DNA from: DATAFF01 sp036257595 | Lineage (GTDB): Bacteria > Pseudomonadota > Alphaproteobacteria > Rhizobiales > Aestuariivirgaceae | Length of the DNA stretch: 40,117 nt | Direction of reading: 5' to 3' | Assembly (NCBI GenBank): GCA_036257595.1 | Contig: DATAFF010000014.1 | Location: forward strand, 1-40,117 | In this document: piece after piece, positions 9,441 through 16,272 of the stretch | Position numbering within the stretch: the stretch's first letter is position 1 | Layout of the letters: the number at the start of each line of letters is the position of its first letter | Notes under the pieces: generated by a model | Seen by the model: the letters and a program-made list of their open reading frames with translations, nothing else | The model's database searches: none | What the model was told of the DNA's origin: nothing | Made by a program: the position numbers and the translations under genes

Positions 9441-9815
9441 ATGTCGCGGATTGGCGTTCTCGGTTGTGCGCTTGCTGCACTGTTGTTGGCACCTGCCAGT
9501 GCCTCGGCCGACTGGTTCGGGTCGGGTCCCTGGTTCGGTCCGGGCCCGTCGGCAGCGGCCAACCCGGCGCTTTGGCGCTGTGTGAATGCCGTTGCCCTGC
9601 GCAATCGCCTGCCGCCCGTCTCGGTTTCGGTGCGCGGCGTCACCCAGGCCGGCGGCAATACCGCCGTGACCCTTTATTCCCAGGGCTCCTATGGCTGCAC
9701 CGTCACCCCGGACGGTGCGATCGTCGAGTTGATCCGGCTCTATGCCAGCAACTTCCCGCCCTATGGGGAGGCCGGTCCCTATGTGATCCAGTGCCGCTTT
9801 GCCTGCCCTTGGTAG
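9441..9815 (+). CDS. Small secreted protein of unknown function
   Basis: The ATG at 9441 is chosen over one at 9405 because it follows GGGGAAGAGAG and starts directly with a good signal peptide (MSRIGVLGCALAALLLAPAS, cleaved near ASA). The mature protein of about 100 residues begins with a Trp/Phe/Gly/Pro segment (DWFGSGPWFGPGP), then a compact domain with four cysteines (WRCVNAV, YGCTVTP, IQCRFACPW) that may form two disulfides. I do not recognise a family. It follows another small secreted protein in the same direction, but the palindromic elements between them argue for separate transcription. Confidence 0.7.
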   Translation: MSRIGVLGCALAALLLAPASASADWFGSGPWFGPGPSAAANPALWRCVNAVALRNRLPPVSVSVRGVTQAGGNTAVTLYSQGSYGCTVTPDGAIVELIRLYASNFPPYGEAGPYVIQCRFACPW

Positions 9816-9841
9816 GACGTCCCGCGGCGATCCTTGGATCT

Positions 9842-10699
9842 CTAGCCCTTGGGCCGGAGCATCTCGCTCAGCATGAGCGAGGCTCCCTCCTTTGCGACGG
9901 CATCCTCGTAAAACGAGCGCACGGCCCGGCTTAGACTGTGCGCATGCGAGCCCTTGGCCGCGAACTCGACGATATAGCTCATGTCCTTCACCGAATTCTC
10001 GAGCGTGAACAGATAGCCGCGATAATCGCCTTGAAGTGCCGGAACCATGATTCGCTCGAGTGCGCCTGAGCGCGCCGCCCCGCCCATATTGATCTCAAAA
10101 AGCTTGCGCCAGTCGAGGCCCTCCGCGCGCGCCATGCGATAGGCCTCGATCACCAGCGCCGCCTGGCCGAGCGCCAGCAGGTTGTTGAGCAGCTTTGCCC
10201 TATGGCCGGCACCCACCGGCCCCATATGCACCGCTATGGCCGAATAGCACCGGATCCATGGCTCGACCCGCGCATAGTCCTGCGGGGTGCCCCCCACCAG
10301 ACTCGCCAATTGACCCGCTTCCGCCTGCTGCGCCCCGCCGCCCATCGGTGCATCGACGAGATGAACGCCGCGTTCCGCCAGGCGCAGCGCCAGCGCCACC
10401 GTCATCGCCGGGTCCGAGGTGCCGGTGTCGATGACGATCTGGCCGGGGGCGAGCGCGGGCTCGAGCGCCTTGACCACCGCCTCGACCTGGTCCGAGGTGG
10501 CGACGCAGATGAAGATCGCCTCGCGTCCTTGCGGCAGCTCGGCGAGCGCCTTCACCTCCTCGGCACCGCGCCGCACCAGGTCCTCTACCGGCGCCCGGTT
10601 GCGATGGGCAGTCACCGCCACCTGATGGCCGCCCTTCAGCAGATTGGCCGCCATTCCATGCCCCATCAGCCCGACGCCGACGAATCCGAGCTTTGCCAC
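9842..10699 (-). CDS. NAD(P)-dependent beta-hydroxyacid dehydrogenase-family protein (3-hydroxyisobutyrate dehydrogenase-like)
   Basis: The 285-residue protein has an N-terminal Rossmann domain with GFVGVGLMGHGMA (residues 5-17), the substrate-binding segment DAPMGGG (117-123) and the catalytic lysine region GAGHRAKLLNN (Lys169), followed by the all-helical C-terminal domain. This is the layout of 3-hydroxyisobutyrate, tartronate-semialdehyde and related dehydrogenases, which oxidise beta-hydroxyacids in the cytoplasm. The exact substrate cannot be read from sequence. An SDR gene ends 27 nt upstream on the same strand, so the two may be co-transcribed in one small catabolic unit. Confidence 0.9.
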   Translation of the reverse strand: MAKLGFVGVGLMGHGMAANLLKGGHQVAVTAHRNRAPVEDLVRRGAEEVKALAELPQGREAIFICVATSDQVEAVVKALEPALAPGQIVIDTGTSDPAMTVALALRLAERGVHLVDAPMGGGAQQAEAGQLASLVGGTPQDYARVEPWIRCYSAIAVHMGPVGAGHRAKLLNNLLALGQAALVIEAYRMARAEGLDWRKLFEINMGGAARSGALERIMVPALQGDYRGYLFTLENSVKDMSYIVEFAAKGSHAHSLSRAVRSFYEDAVAKEGASLMLSEMLRPKG

Positions 10700-10726
10700 G
10701 CCAATGCTCCTGTGTTCGAGTGAAGA

Positions 10727-11479
10727 TCAGCCCCGGCCGATGAATGGCATCTTGGTGGCCATGATGGTCATGAACTGAATATTGGCGCTGAGCGGCAGGC
10801 TCGCCATTTGCAGCACCGCCTGTCCGACCAGCGCGACATCCATCAGCGGCTCCGTGGCGATGCTGCCATCCGCCTGCAGCACCCCCTCCGACATGCGCGC
10901 CGTCATCTGCGTGGCGGCATTGCCGATATCGATCTGACCGCAGGCAATGTCATGCGGCCGCCCGTCGAGCGCCGTCGAGCGGGTCAGCCCGGTGACCGCA
11001 TGCTTGGCCGCGGTGTAGGTTGCCGAGTTCGGTCGCGGCGCATGGGCCGAGATCGAGCCGTTATTGATGATGCGGCCGCCCCGTGGCGACTGCTCCTTCA
11101 TGATGCGAAAAGCTGCCCGGGTGCAGATGAACATGCCGGTCAGATTGACATCGATGCCGCGCCGCCACTCGGCGACCGGGATCTGGTCGATCGGCAATCC
11201 GGGGAGACCGATCCCGGCATTGTTGAACAGCACATCGACCCGCTGCCTTGCTTGGACGATCGCGGCAAAGGCTTGATCGATCGCTGCCTCGTCGGTGACA
11301 TCCGCCAGCAGCACCAGCGCCGCTGCCCCGGTCCGCTTGATCTCCACGGCCACCCCGTCGAGCGGCTCGCGTCGCCGTCCGATCAACGCCACGTCGAAGC
11401 CCCCGCCGGCGAGCGCCAGCGCCGCGGCCCGGCCGATCCCGCTGCCCGCACCCGTCACCACCGCGACCGGTCTCACCAT
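10727..11479 (-). CDS. SDR-family oxidoreductase
   Basis: The 250-residue classical short-chain dehydrogenase/reductase has the cofactor motif TGAGSGIG (residues 9-16), NNAG (86-89), the catalytic serine region NNGSIS (Ser142/Ser144) and YTAAK (Tyr155, Lys159). An arginine pair after the first beta-strand pair (GRRREPL) suggests preference for NADP(H). The substrate is unknown. The start MVRPVAVVTG fits the usual length. It precedes a hydroxyacid-dehydrogenase-like gene by 27 nt. A palindromic element lies upstream at 11522-11568. Confidence 0.9.
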   Translation of the reverse strand: MVRPVAVVTGAGSGIGRAAALALAGGGFDVALIGRRREPLDGVAVEIKRTGAAALVLLADVTDEAAIDQAFAAIVQARQRVDVLFNNAGIGLPGLPIDQIPVAEWRRGIDVNLTGMFICTRAAFRIMKEQSPRGGRIINNGSISAHAPRPNSATYTAAKHAVTGLTRSTALDGRPHDIACGQIDIGNAATQMTARMSEGVLQADGSIATEPLMDVALVGQAVLQMASLPLSANIQFMTIMATKMPFIGRG

Positions 11480-11521
11480 TTGGAACCTCCTCCGACGACC
11501 GCCCCATAGCGAGCCCTAGCC

Positions 11522-11568
11522 TAGAGCATGTTGTGATTAGGTCTTACACCTATTCACACCATGCTCTA
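11522..11568. repeat. TAGAGCATG palindromic element, copy 2
   Basis: Arms at 11522-11542 and 11548-11568 are complementary over 21 nt with two mismatches, around a 5-nt loop. The ends are TAGAGCATG and CATGCTCTA. It lies between the HWE kinase stop and the SDR start, so it could terminate the kinase transcript. It resembles the class of AGAGCATG palindromes common between genes in Hyphomicrobiales (from general knowledge, not a search). Confidence 0.8.
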
Positions 11569-11592
11569 TCACACGATCACCCAGCTTGGACC

Positions 11593-12609
11593 TCACCCTC
11601 GGTGCTCGCCCCGCGCCAACGCGACCGAGATCACGCATTCGACGCCGGCCGGTTCGAACAGCAGCTCGACCGGCCTTTCCAGTTCCATCGCCAGCGCCCG
11701 GTTCAGGATGCGCATCCCGAAGCCTTGGCGGCGCGGCGGCGCGACCAGTGGTCCGCCCCGCTCCGTCCAGCGGATCTCGCAGACACCGCCATCCCGCCAC
11801 CAGCGAAGCTCGACTTGGCCTCCGGCAACCGAGAGCGCGCCATACTTTGCCGCATTCGTCGCCAGCTCATTGAGCGCCATCGACAGGGCAAACGCCTGCT
11901 TCGGACCGATGCGGACCGGCGCACCAGACACCGCCAGCCTGCCATCTTCGATCCAGCTCTCCAGAGCCGAACGCACCAGTTTCTCGAGATCGGCGCTGAC
12001 CCACGTTTCGCGTGTCAGGAGATCATGCGCCCGGGCCAGCGCGAACAAGCGGCTGGTGAAGGCGGTCTTGAATGCCGCGAGACCGTCGACATTCTCCAGC
12101 GTCTGATCGGCCAGCGACCGCACCATCGCCAGCATGTTCTTGACCCGATGATCGAGCTCACCGATGAGCAGCTTTCGGAACTCGTCCGCGCGGCGGTGCT
12201 CTGTTCCATCGCGCATGATCTTCAGCAGACCGGGCGCACCATGCTTGAGCGGCATGATCAGACCGCTGCCCCAGAACCGGCTGCCGTCCTTGCGCACATG
12301 CCACCGCTCGTTCTCCGCGCGCCCGGTGGTAAGGGCTTGATTGATCTCCCAGTCCGCGGCGCCCTTTTTGACGTCCTCGGGCGTGAAGATGATGCGACCG
12401 TCCTGACCGATGATTTCGTCTTCGCGGAAACCGAGCAGCCGTTCGGCGCCAGTGTTCCAGCTGGTAACCACTCCGGCGCGATCTATGGTGAAGATCGCAT
12501 AGTCGGTTGCACTCTCCAGAATGAGGCTTCGTTGCTCCGCTTCGACGCGCAGCGCCGCCACCTCTTGTTCCAGCTCAGCCAGCCGCTTTTCCTGCTGCCT
12601 CACATGCAT
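11593..12609 (-). CDS. PAS-domain sensor histidine kinase, HWE family
   Basis: The 338-residue cytoplasmic protein has a short N-terminal coiled coil (residues 4-27, QQEKRLAELEQEVAALRVEA), a PAS domain (about 28-140) with the PAC-like segment HVRKDGSRFWGSG, and an HWE-type kinase core. The phospho-accepting histidine is His154 in GELDHRVKNML, the ATP-binding N box is ALNELATNAAKYGAL (246-260), and the W-x-E motif is Trp281/Glu283. There is no membrane segment. HWE kinases are abundant in Hyphomicrobiales and often sense light, redox or stress through the general stress response; the PAS domain lacks an obvious LOV cysteine motif. No response regulator is adjacent, so it is an orphan. Confidence 0.92.
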   Translation of the reverse strand: MHVRQQEKRLAELEQEVAALRVEAEQRSLILESATDYAIFTIDRAGVVTSWNTGAERLLGFREDEIIGQDGRIIFTPEDVKKGAADWEINQALTTGRAENERWHVRKDGSRFWGSGLIMPLKHGAPGLLKIMRDGTEHRRADEFRKLLIGELDHRVKNMLAMVRSLADQTLENVDGLAAFKTAFTSRLFALARAHDLLTRETWVSADLEKLVRSALESWIEDGRLAVSGAPVRIGPKQAFALSMALNELATNAAKYGALSVAGGQVELRWWRDGGVCEIRWTERGGPLVAPPRRQGFGMRILNRALAMELERPVELLFEPAGVECVISVALARGEHRG

Positions 12610-12669
12610 CGCAACAAAGGAAACGCCCGAGCCCGCCTGTTTGCTCCGCAGCCTCGGCTTGCGTCCGCG

Positions 12670-13155
12670 CTAGCGATCCTGCGCAAAGAGCGCGCGATAC
12701 CGTTCCAGGCTGTCGGCCGGCCAGTATTGCTTCCGGTCGTAAAATCGCGCAACCGCCGGGATGCCGGCCGGAAGCATCACCCAGGGCTGCTTCGACTCGG
12801 TGAAGATGTGGATGTCCGGCGGCAGGCGATCCGGCGCATCGAGGGTGCCGACGCGCACGAAGCGGACCGCATCGCCGGCCCCGCTGTAGTTGCTCCACAC
12901 CGCGACATGGCAGGTCGGGCAGCGGCTGATCTTCTGGCCCCTGCCGCTCAACGACGGCGTCAACACCACTTCCGGCGCGCCTGAAAGTGTGACGACGCGG
13001 TCGGCCTCGATCATGGCATTCAAGGCGAAGGACGCGCCGGTCTCGCGCTGGCACCAGCGGCAATGGCAGCAGTGCACGAAGAGCGGCTTGCTCAGAAGGC
13101 GGAAGCGCACCTCTCTGCAGGTGCAGCCTCCGTCCATTGCATCATCGGTCTCCAT
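12670..13155 (-). CDS. GFA family zinc-binding protein (glutathione-dependent formaldehyde-activating-like)
   Basis: The 161-residue protein has the GFA/Mss4-like fold with zinc-binding cysteines: CTC at 11-13, HCCHCRWC at 28-35 and CPTC at 79-82. The founding member speeds the reaction of formaldehyde with glutathione, but most members have no known reaction. The ATG at 13155 is used; a GTG at 13164 would add three residues. It starts 15 nt after the VOC gene stops, so the two are probably co-transcribed. Confidence 0.88.
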   Translation of the reverse strand: METDDAMDGGCTCREVRFRLLSKPLFVHCCHCRWCQRETGASFALNAMIEADRVVTLSGAPEVVLTPSLSGRGQKISRCPTCHVAVWSNYSGAGDAVRFVRVGTLDAPDRLPPDIHIFTESKQPWVMLPAGIPAVARFYDRKQYWPADSLERYRALFAQDR

Positions 13156-13170
13156 CGCCCGCACATGATG

Positions 13171-13533
13171 TCACTTGTTCTTGGATTCCCACAAGCCCAC
13201 TGCTGCACCGGTCGGATCGAGCACGATGCTGAACAAGCCCATGCTCTTCACCTCGGTCACATCCTTGATGATGGTGCCGCCAAGCGACTGCGCCTTCTCG
13301 GTCCGCGCCCTCACATCGCCCACCTCGACATAGGGAATCCAGAGCGACGGCTGGCCGGGCATCGGATGCTTCATGATACCCCCTCCAGTGCCGTTCCCGA
13401 CCCTGATCAGTGTGTAGGTTCCCATCTCCATCTGCATGTCCTCCAGCTGCCAGTCGAACAGCTTGCCATAGAAGGTCTTGGCCTTGGCCGGGTCGGTGGT
13501 ATTGAGCTCGATATGGACGAAGGGGTCTGCCAT
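13171..13533 (-). CDS. VOC family protein (glyoxalase/bleomycin-resistance-like)
   Basis: The 120-residue single-unit protein has two beta-alpha-beta-beta-beta modules of the vicinal-oxygen-chelate superfamily. It opens with FVHIELNTTDPAKAKTFYGKLFDWQ, and the second module has WIPYVEVGDVRARTEKAQSLGG. Members bind a metal through His/Glu residues and include lyases, dioxygenases and binding proteins; the reaction here cannot be assigned. It lies directly upstream of a GFA gene. Confidence 0.88.
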   Translation of the reverse strand: MADPFVHIELNTTDPAKAKTFYGKLFDWQLEDMQMEMGTYTLIRVGNGTGGGIMKHPMPGQPSLWIPYVEVGDVRARTEKAQSLGGTIIKDVTEVKSMGLFSIVLDPTGAAVGLWESKNK

Positions 13534-13612
13534 CGGGTCTGCTCTCCATGTCGTGAGTCCTGGCCTGCAAGCTAGGCGGTGTGCAGGACAGTTGTGTGAC
13601 CCGAATTAAGAG

Positions 13613-13637
13613 GGGCGGGAGGGGGTTCCTCCCGCCC
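13613..13637 (-). terminator. Stem-loop terminator after the glycine-rich gene
   Basis: GGGCGGGAGG (13613-13622) and CCTCCCGCCC (13628-13637) are perfectly complementary around a 5-nt loop. On the minus strand the stem is followed by CTCTTAATT, a modest T-rich tail. It lies 21 nt after the stop of the glycine-rich gene, so it probably ends that transcript before the VOC gene. Confidence 0.65.
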
Positions 13638-13658
13638 TGCACAAGGGGATTCCGCCTG

Positions 13659-14813
13659 TCAGTTGCGGATCACCAACCGGCAGACCTGAACCTGGGACGG
13701 TCTGAAGAGCTGCGGATTGCGCACCACCTGCCGGCAGTTCGCCTGCAGGCCGAGATAGTCCTCACGGCTGAGGCCGGCCACCGCATCGCCAATGCCGCCG
13801 GCGATCGGACCACCTCCGCCGCCATTTCCACCATTTCCGCCATTGCCATTGCCGCCGCCACCTCCGGGGTTGCCGCCGCCGCCGGGGTTCCCGCCCCCGC
13901 CACCGGCCGAGCCGCCACCGCCGCCGCCAGGATTGCCGCCGCCCCCACCGCCACCACCGGGGTTCCCGCCACCCCCACCGCCGCCCCCTCCCCCGCCAGG
14001 AATTCCGCCGCGACCGCCACCGATTCCGACACCGATGCCGACCGCCGCAGTCACGCCCCGACCGGCCGCGACGCCGGCCCCGGCCTTGACGCGGACATGA
14101 CCGACATTGGCGCCGATCGCGGTTCCGGCCAGCAGGCCTGGGCGGTTCTTCTTGGCTCCGACCCCGGCCTTGACATTGACGCCGATGATGCCGAGCCGAA
14201 TCTTGGCCTTGGTTTCGAGCAACTTGTGCGTGCGGCCGTGCTTGATCTTCCCGCCGCCGAGAATGCCGACGACACCGCGGCCGCTCAGCACGTTGCCGTG
14301 GCCCTTGCCACCGCCGCCGAGCACACTGCCGCCCAGCCCGCCGCCGAGAAGACCACCGCCACCCCCACCGCCCATGCTGGTGCCGCCACCCCCGCCGCCA
14401 AGGAGGCCCCCGCCGCCCCCGCCGCTGGCAAGGCCGCCATTGCCGCCGATCGCGCCGCCAAGGCCGCCACCGGCAAGACCGCCCCCGCCGCCCCCGCCAA
14501 GCGAATTGCCGCCGCCCCCGCCGCCGAGAAGACCACCGCCGCCCCCGCCACCCAGCAATCCGCCGCCCCCACCGCCGCTGCTTCCGCCGCCGCCGAGCGC
14601 GCCACCGACCGCGCCAACCGCGCCACCGACTGCGCCGACGGCACCCCCAACGGCACCGACCGCTCCGCCGACTGCACCGCCAAGTCCGCCAAGGCCGCCT
14701 CTGCCACCGCTGCTGCTGCTGCCGCCGCCTTGGTTTTCTGCAAGACCTGCCGCCGGAATCAGCAGCAACGCTGTGCTGAGAAGGGTCACTCCGCGCCAAT
14801 GGTCTTTACGCAT
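13659..14813 (-). CDS. Secreted glycine-rich low-complexity protein
   Basis: The 384-residue protein is preceded by AGGAGGA and starts with a signal peptide cleaved near GLAEN. A long glycine-rich tract follows (about 29-165) with GAVGGAV repeats and short G-runs broken by LLGGG or SLGGG. A less repetitive basic middle (about 170-265) contains KIKHGRTHKLLETKAKIRLG and VGHVRVKAGAGVAA. A second tract of NPGGGG repeats covers about 270-335. A C-terminal block of about 45 non-repetitive residues, with two cysteines and the ending RLVIRN, looks folded and may be an anchor or export signal. The family is unknown; a cell-surface or matrix role is a guess. Confidence 0.8.
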   Translation of the reverse strand: MRKDHWRGVTLLSTALLLIPAAGLAENQGGGSSSSGGRGGLGGLGGAVGGAVGAVGGAVGAVGGAVGAVGGALGGGGSSGGGGGGLLGGGGGGGLLGGGGGGNSLGGGGGGGLAGGGLGGAIGGNGGLASGGGGGGLLGGGGGGTSMGGGGGGGLLGGGLGGSVLGGGGKGHGNVLSGRGVVGILGGGKIKHGRTHKLLETKAKIRLGIIGVNVKAGVGAKKNRPGLLAGTAIGANVGHVRVKAGAGVAAGRGVTAAVGIGVGIGGGRGGIPGGGGGGGGGGGNPGGGGGGGGNPGGGGGGSAGGGGGNPGGGGNPGGGGGNGNGGNGGNGGGGGPIAGGIGDAVAGLSREDYLGLQANCRQVVRNPQLFRPSQVQVCRLVIRN

Positions 14814-14849
14814 GGGATCCTCCTACGTTGCTGTAGAGCTTAGCCAAAC

Positions 14850-14878
14850 ATTATAATCAATTCATAAGTCACAGTAAT
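14850..14878 (-). promoter_or_regulatory. Probable promoter of the glycine-rich gene
   Basis: On the minus strand a perfect TATAAT lies at 14855-14850 with a weak ATTACT 17 nt upstream (14878-14873). Transcription would start about 30 nt before the ATG at 14813. The region 14814-14971 is markedly AT-rich against its surroundings and also has an 8-bp inverted repeat, AAAGTAAA (14893-14900) with TTTACTTT (14921-14928), which could be an operator. Confidence 0.5.
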
Positions 14879-15034
14879 GTTTCCATAACATCAAAGTAAA
14901 CACGATCTACTCTCTACAATTTTACTTTAACAATACTTGAAACTATACATTTTTGCCGGAAAACTGCAGCTTTGACTTCAAAACCACCACGAATCGGCTA
15001 CTCTCCGGAGGAGTGGGCAGAGGGAGGGGATCGT

Positions 15035-15208
15035 ATGCGCGACACCGCCATGCCGGCCGCTCTGCAGAATATCGAGCAGGCGCTGGCGCTTCTTGACCGG
15101 GTCAGCCGGTTTCTGACGATCGGCGATGATCATGGTGGGGATCCCCTGAGCGAGATCGCCGAAGCCAGCAGATGCCTCACCAGAGCGCGTGCCGAGCTTG
15201 TCAGCTGA
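15035..15208 (+). CDS. Small hypothetical protein
   Basis: The ATG at 15035 follows a strong GGGAGGGG, giving 57 residues. An in-frame TTG at 14972 would give 78 residues but has no ribosome-binding site. The product is a probable helical hairpin: MPAALQNIEQALALLDRVSRF, a short polar loop with GDDHGGDP, then LSEIAEASRCLTRARAEL. I do not recognise a family. It may be cytoplasmic and self-associating. Confidence 0.55.
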   Translation: MRDTAMPAALQNIEQALALLDRVSRFLTIGDDHGGDPLSEIAEASRCLTRARAELVS

Positions 15209-15332
15209 GGCAAGCAGCGGTGCTTTGCGCTGACCTTTGTGCCGGGCTATACAGTGTTCGCAAGAATCAGACCTTGTGAAACGAGGCGTCGTCTCAAGTC
15301 TCCGGGGAGATCAAGCGAGGGCATTGACAGCC

Positions 15333-16142
15333 ATGGCCAGTAGAACGTTAGGCGTGCTCACCGCCGCCTTGGCGCTTATGACGTCGGTGGGCGCCACCGA
15401 GGCAGCCCAGTGTGGCAATTCGGGGGCAGGGTTCGACGCCTGGAAGAAGCAATTCGCGGCCGAAGCCAGGGCACAAGGTGTCGGCCCGGCCGGCATCGCG
15501 GCCCTGATGCGGTCCAACTACTCGACCGGGACCATCCGCGCCGACCGCGGCCAGAAGAGCTTCAAGCTTTCCCTCTCGGCCTTCATGGCCAAGCGCGGCT
15601 CCGCCACCATCGTCGCGCGCGGCAGGGCTCTCAAGCGGTCCAATAGTGCGCTTTTTGCCTCGATCCAGCAGCGTTACGGCGTGCCGCCGGGGCCTCTCTT
15701 GGCCATCTGGGGCATGGAAACCGGCTTCGGCAACACCACCGGCAGCCAGAACACGGTCTCGGCGGTGGCGACGCTCGCCTATGACTGCCGCCGGCCGGCC
15801 TATTTCACCGACCACCTTATCGCCGCCCTCAAGCTCGTCGACCGCGGCGGGCTTTCGGCCTCGACGATCGGGGCAATGCATGGCGAGGTCGGCCACACCC
15901 AGTTCCTGCCCAAGAACATCCTCCAATACGGCGCGGATGGCGACGGCAATGGCAGCGTGAATCTGAACAGCAAGGCCGACGCCCTGGCCTCGACCGCCAG
16001 GTTCCTGAAGGGCCACGGCTGGGTGCCCGGCGCCGGCTACCAGCCGGGTGAGCCGAACTTCGCGGCAATCCAGGGCTGGAACGCCGCCGAGGTCTACCAG
16101 AAGGCGATCGCCATCATGGGCAGGCAGATCGACGGCGGCTGA
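15333..16142 (+). CDS. Lytic murein transglycosylase, MltB-like
   Basis: The ATG at 15333 gives a 269-residue protein with a signal peptide cleaved near TEAAQ. Longer frames starting upstream at TTG or GTG would bury the signal peptide. The catalytic glutamate is in LAIWGMETGFG, typical of MltB/SLT70-like lytic transglycosylases, and the family segments GEVGHTQFLPKNILQYG and DADGDG-like GADGDGNGSVNL follow. The enzyme cleaves the glycan strands of peptidoglycan in the periplasm, forming 1,6-anhydromuramic ends. No lipobox cysteine is seen, so it is probably soluble. It lacks the C-terminal peptidoglycan-binding domain of some relatives. Confidence 0.92.
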   Translation: MASRTLGVLTAALALMTSVGATEAAQCGNSGAGFDAWKKQFAAEARAQGVGPAGIAALMRSNYSTGTIRADRGQKSFKLSLSAFMAKRGSATIVARGRALKRSNSALFASIQQRYGVPPGPLLAIWGMETGFGNTTGSQNTVSAVATLAYDCRRPAYFTDHLIAALKLVDRGGLSASTIGAMHGEVGHTQFLPKNILQYGADGDGNGSVNLNSKADALASTARFLKGHGWVPGAGYQPGEPNFAAIQGWNAAEVYQKAIAIMGRQIDGG

Positions 16143-16272
16143 TCGGCCGATCCCCCGTCCGGCGCCGACTCCGGCGGTCTGTCGACCGGTAGTGGATGGC
16201 GCGGCGAAAGCGCTGGATGGCTGCAACGCCTCCTGCCATGACGGCTGTGAGAGTCCTAGCGGCTGAGAAACC

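Noticed and set aside
9830..9841. GATCCTTGGATC as a terminator between the 9441 gene and the dehydrogenase gene
   Set aside because: The stem is only five base pairs with a 2-nt loop and no T-tract.
13792..14740. Dense short repeats that could suggest a CRISPR or minisatellite
   Set aside because: The repeats are in-frame glycine codons of one protein; there are no uniform repeat-spacer units.
13581..14843. Long Ala/Pro-rich plus-strand frames opposite the glycine-rich gene
   Set aside because: They are mirror images of GGC/GGT glycine codons. The minus strand has the signal peptide, ribosome-binding site, promoter and terminator.
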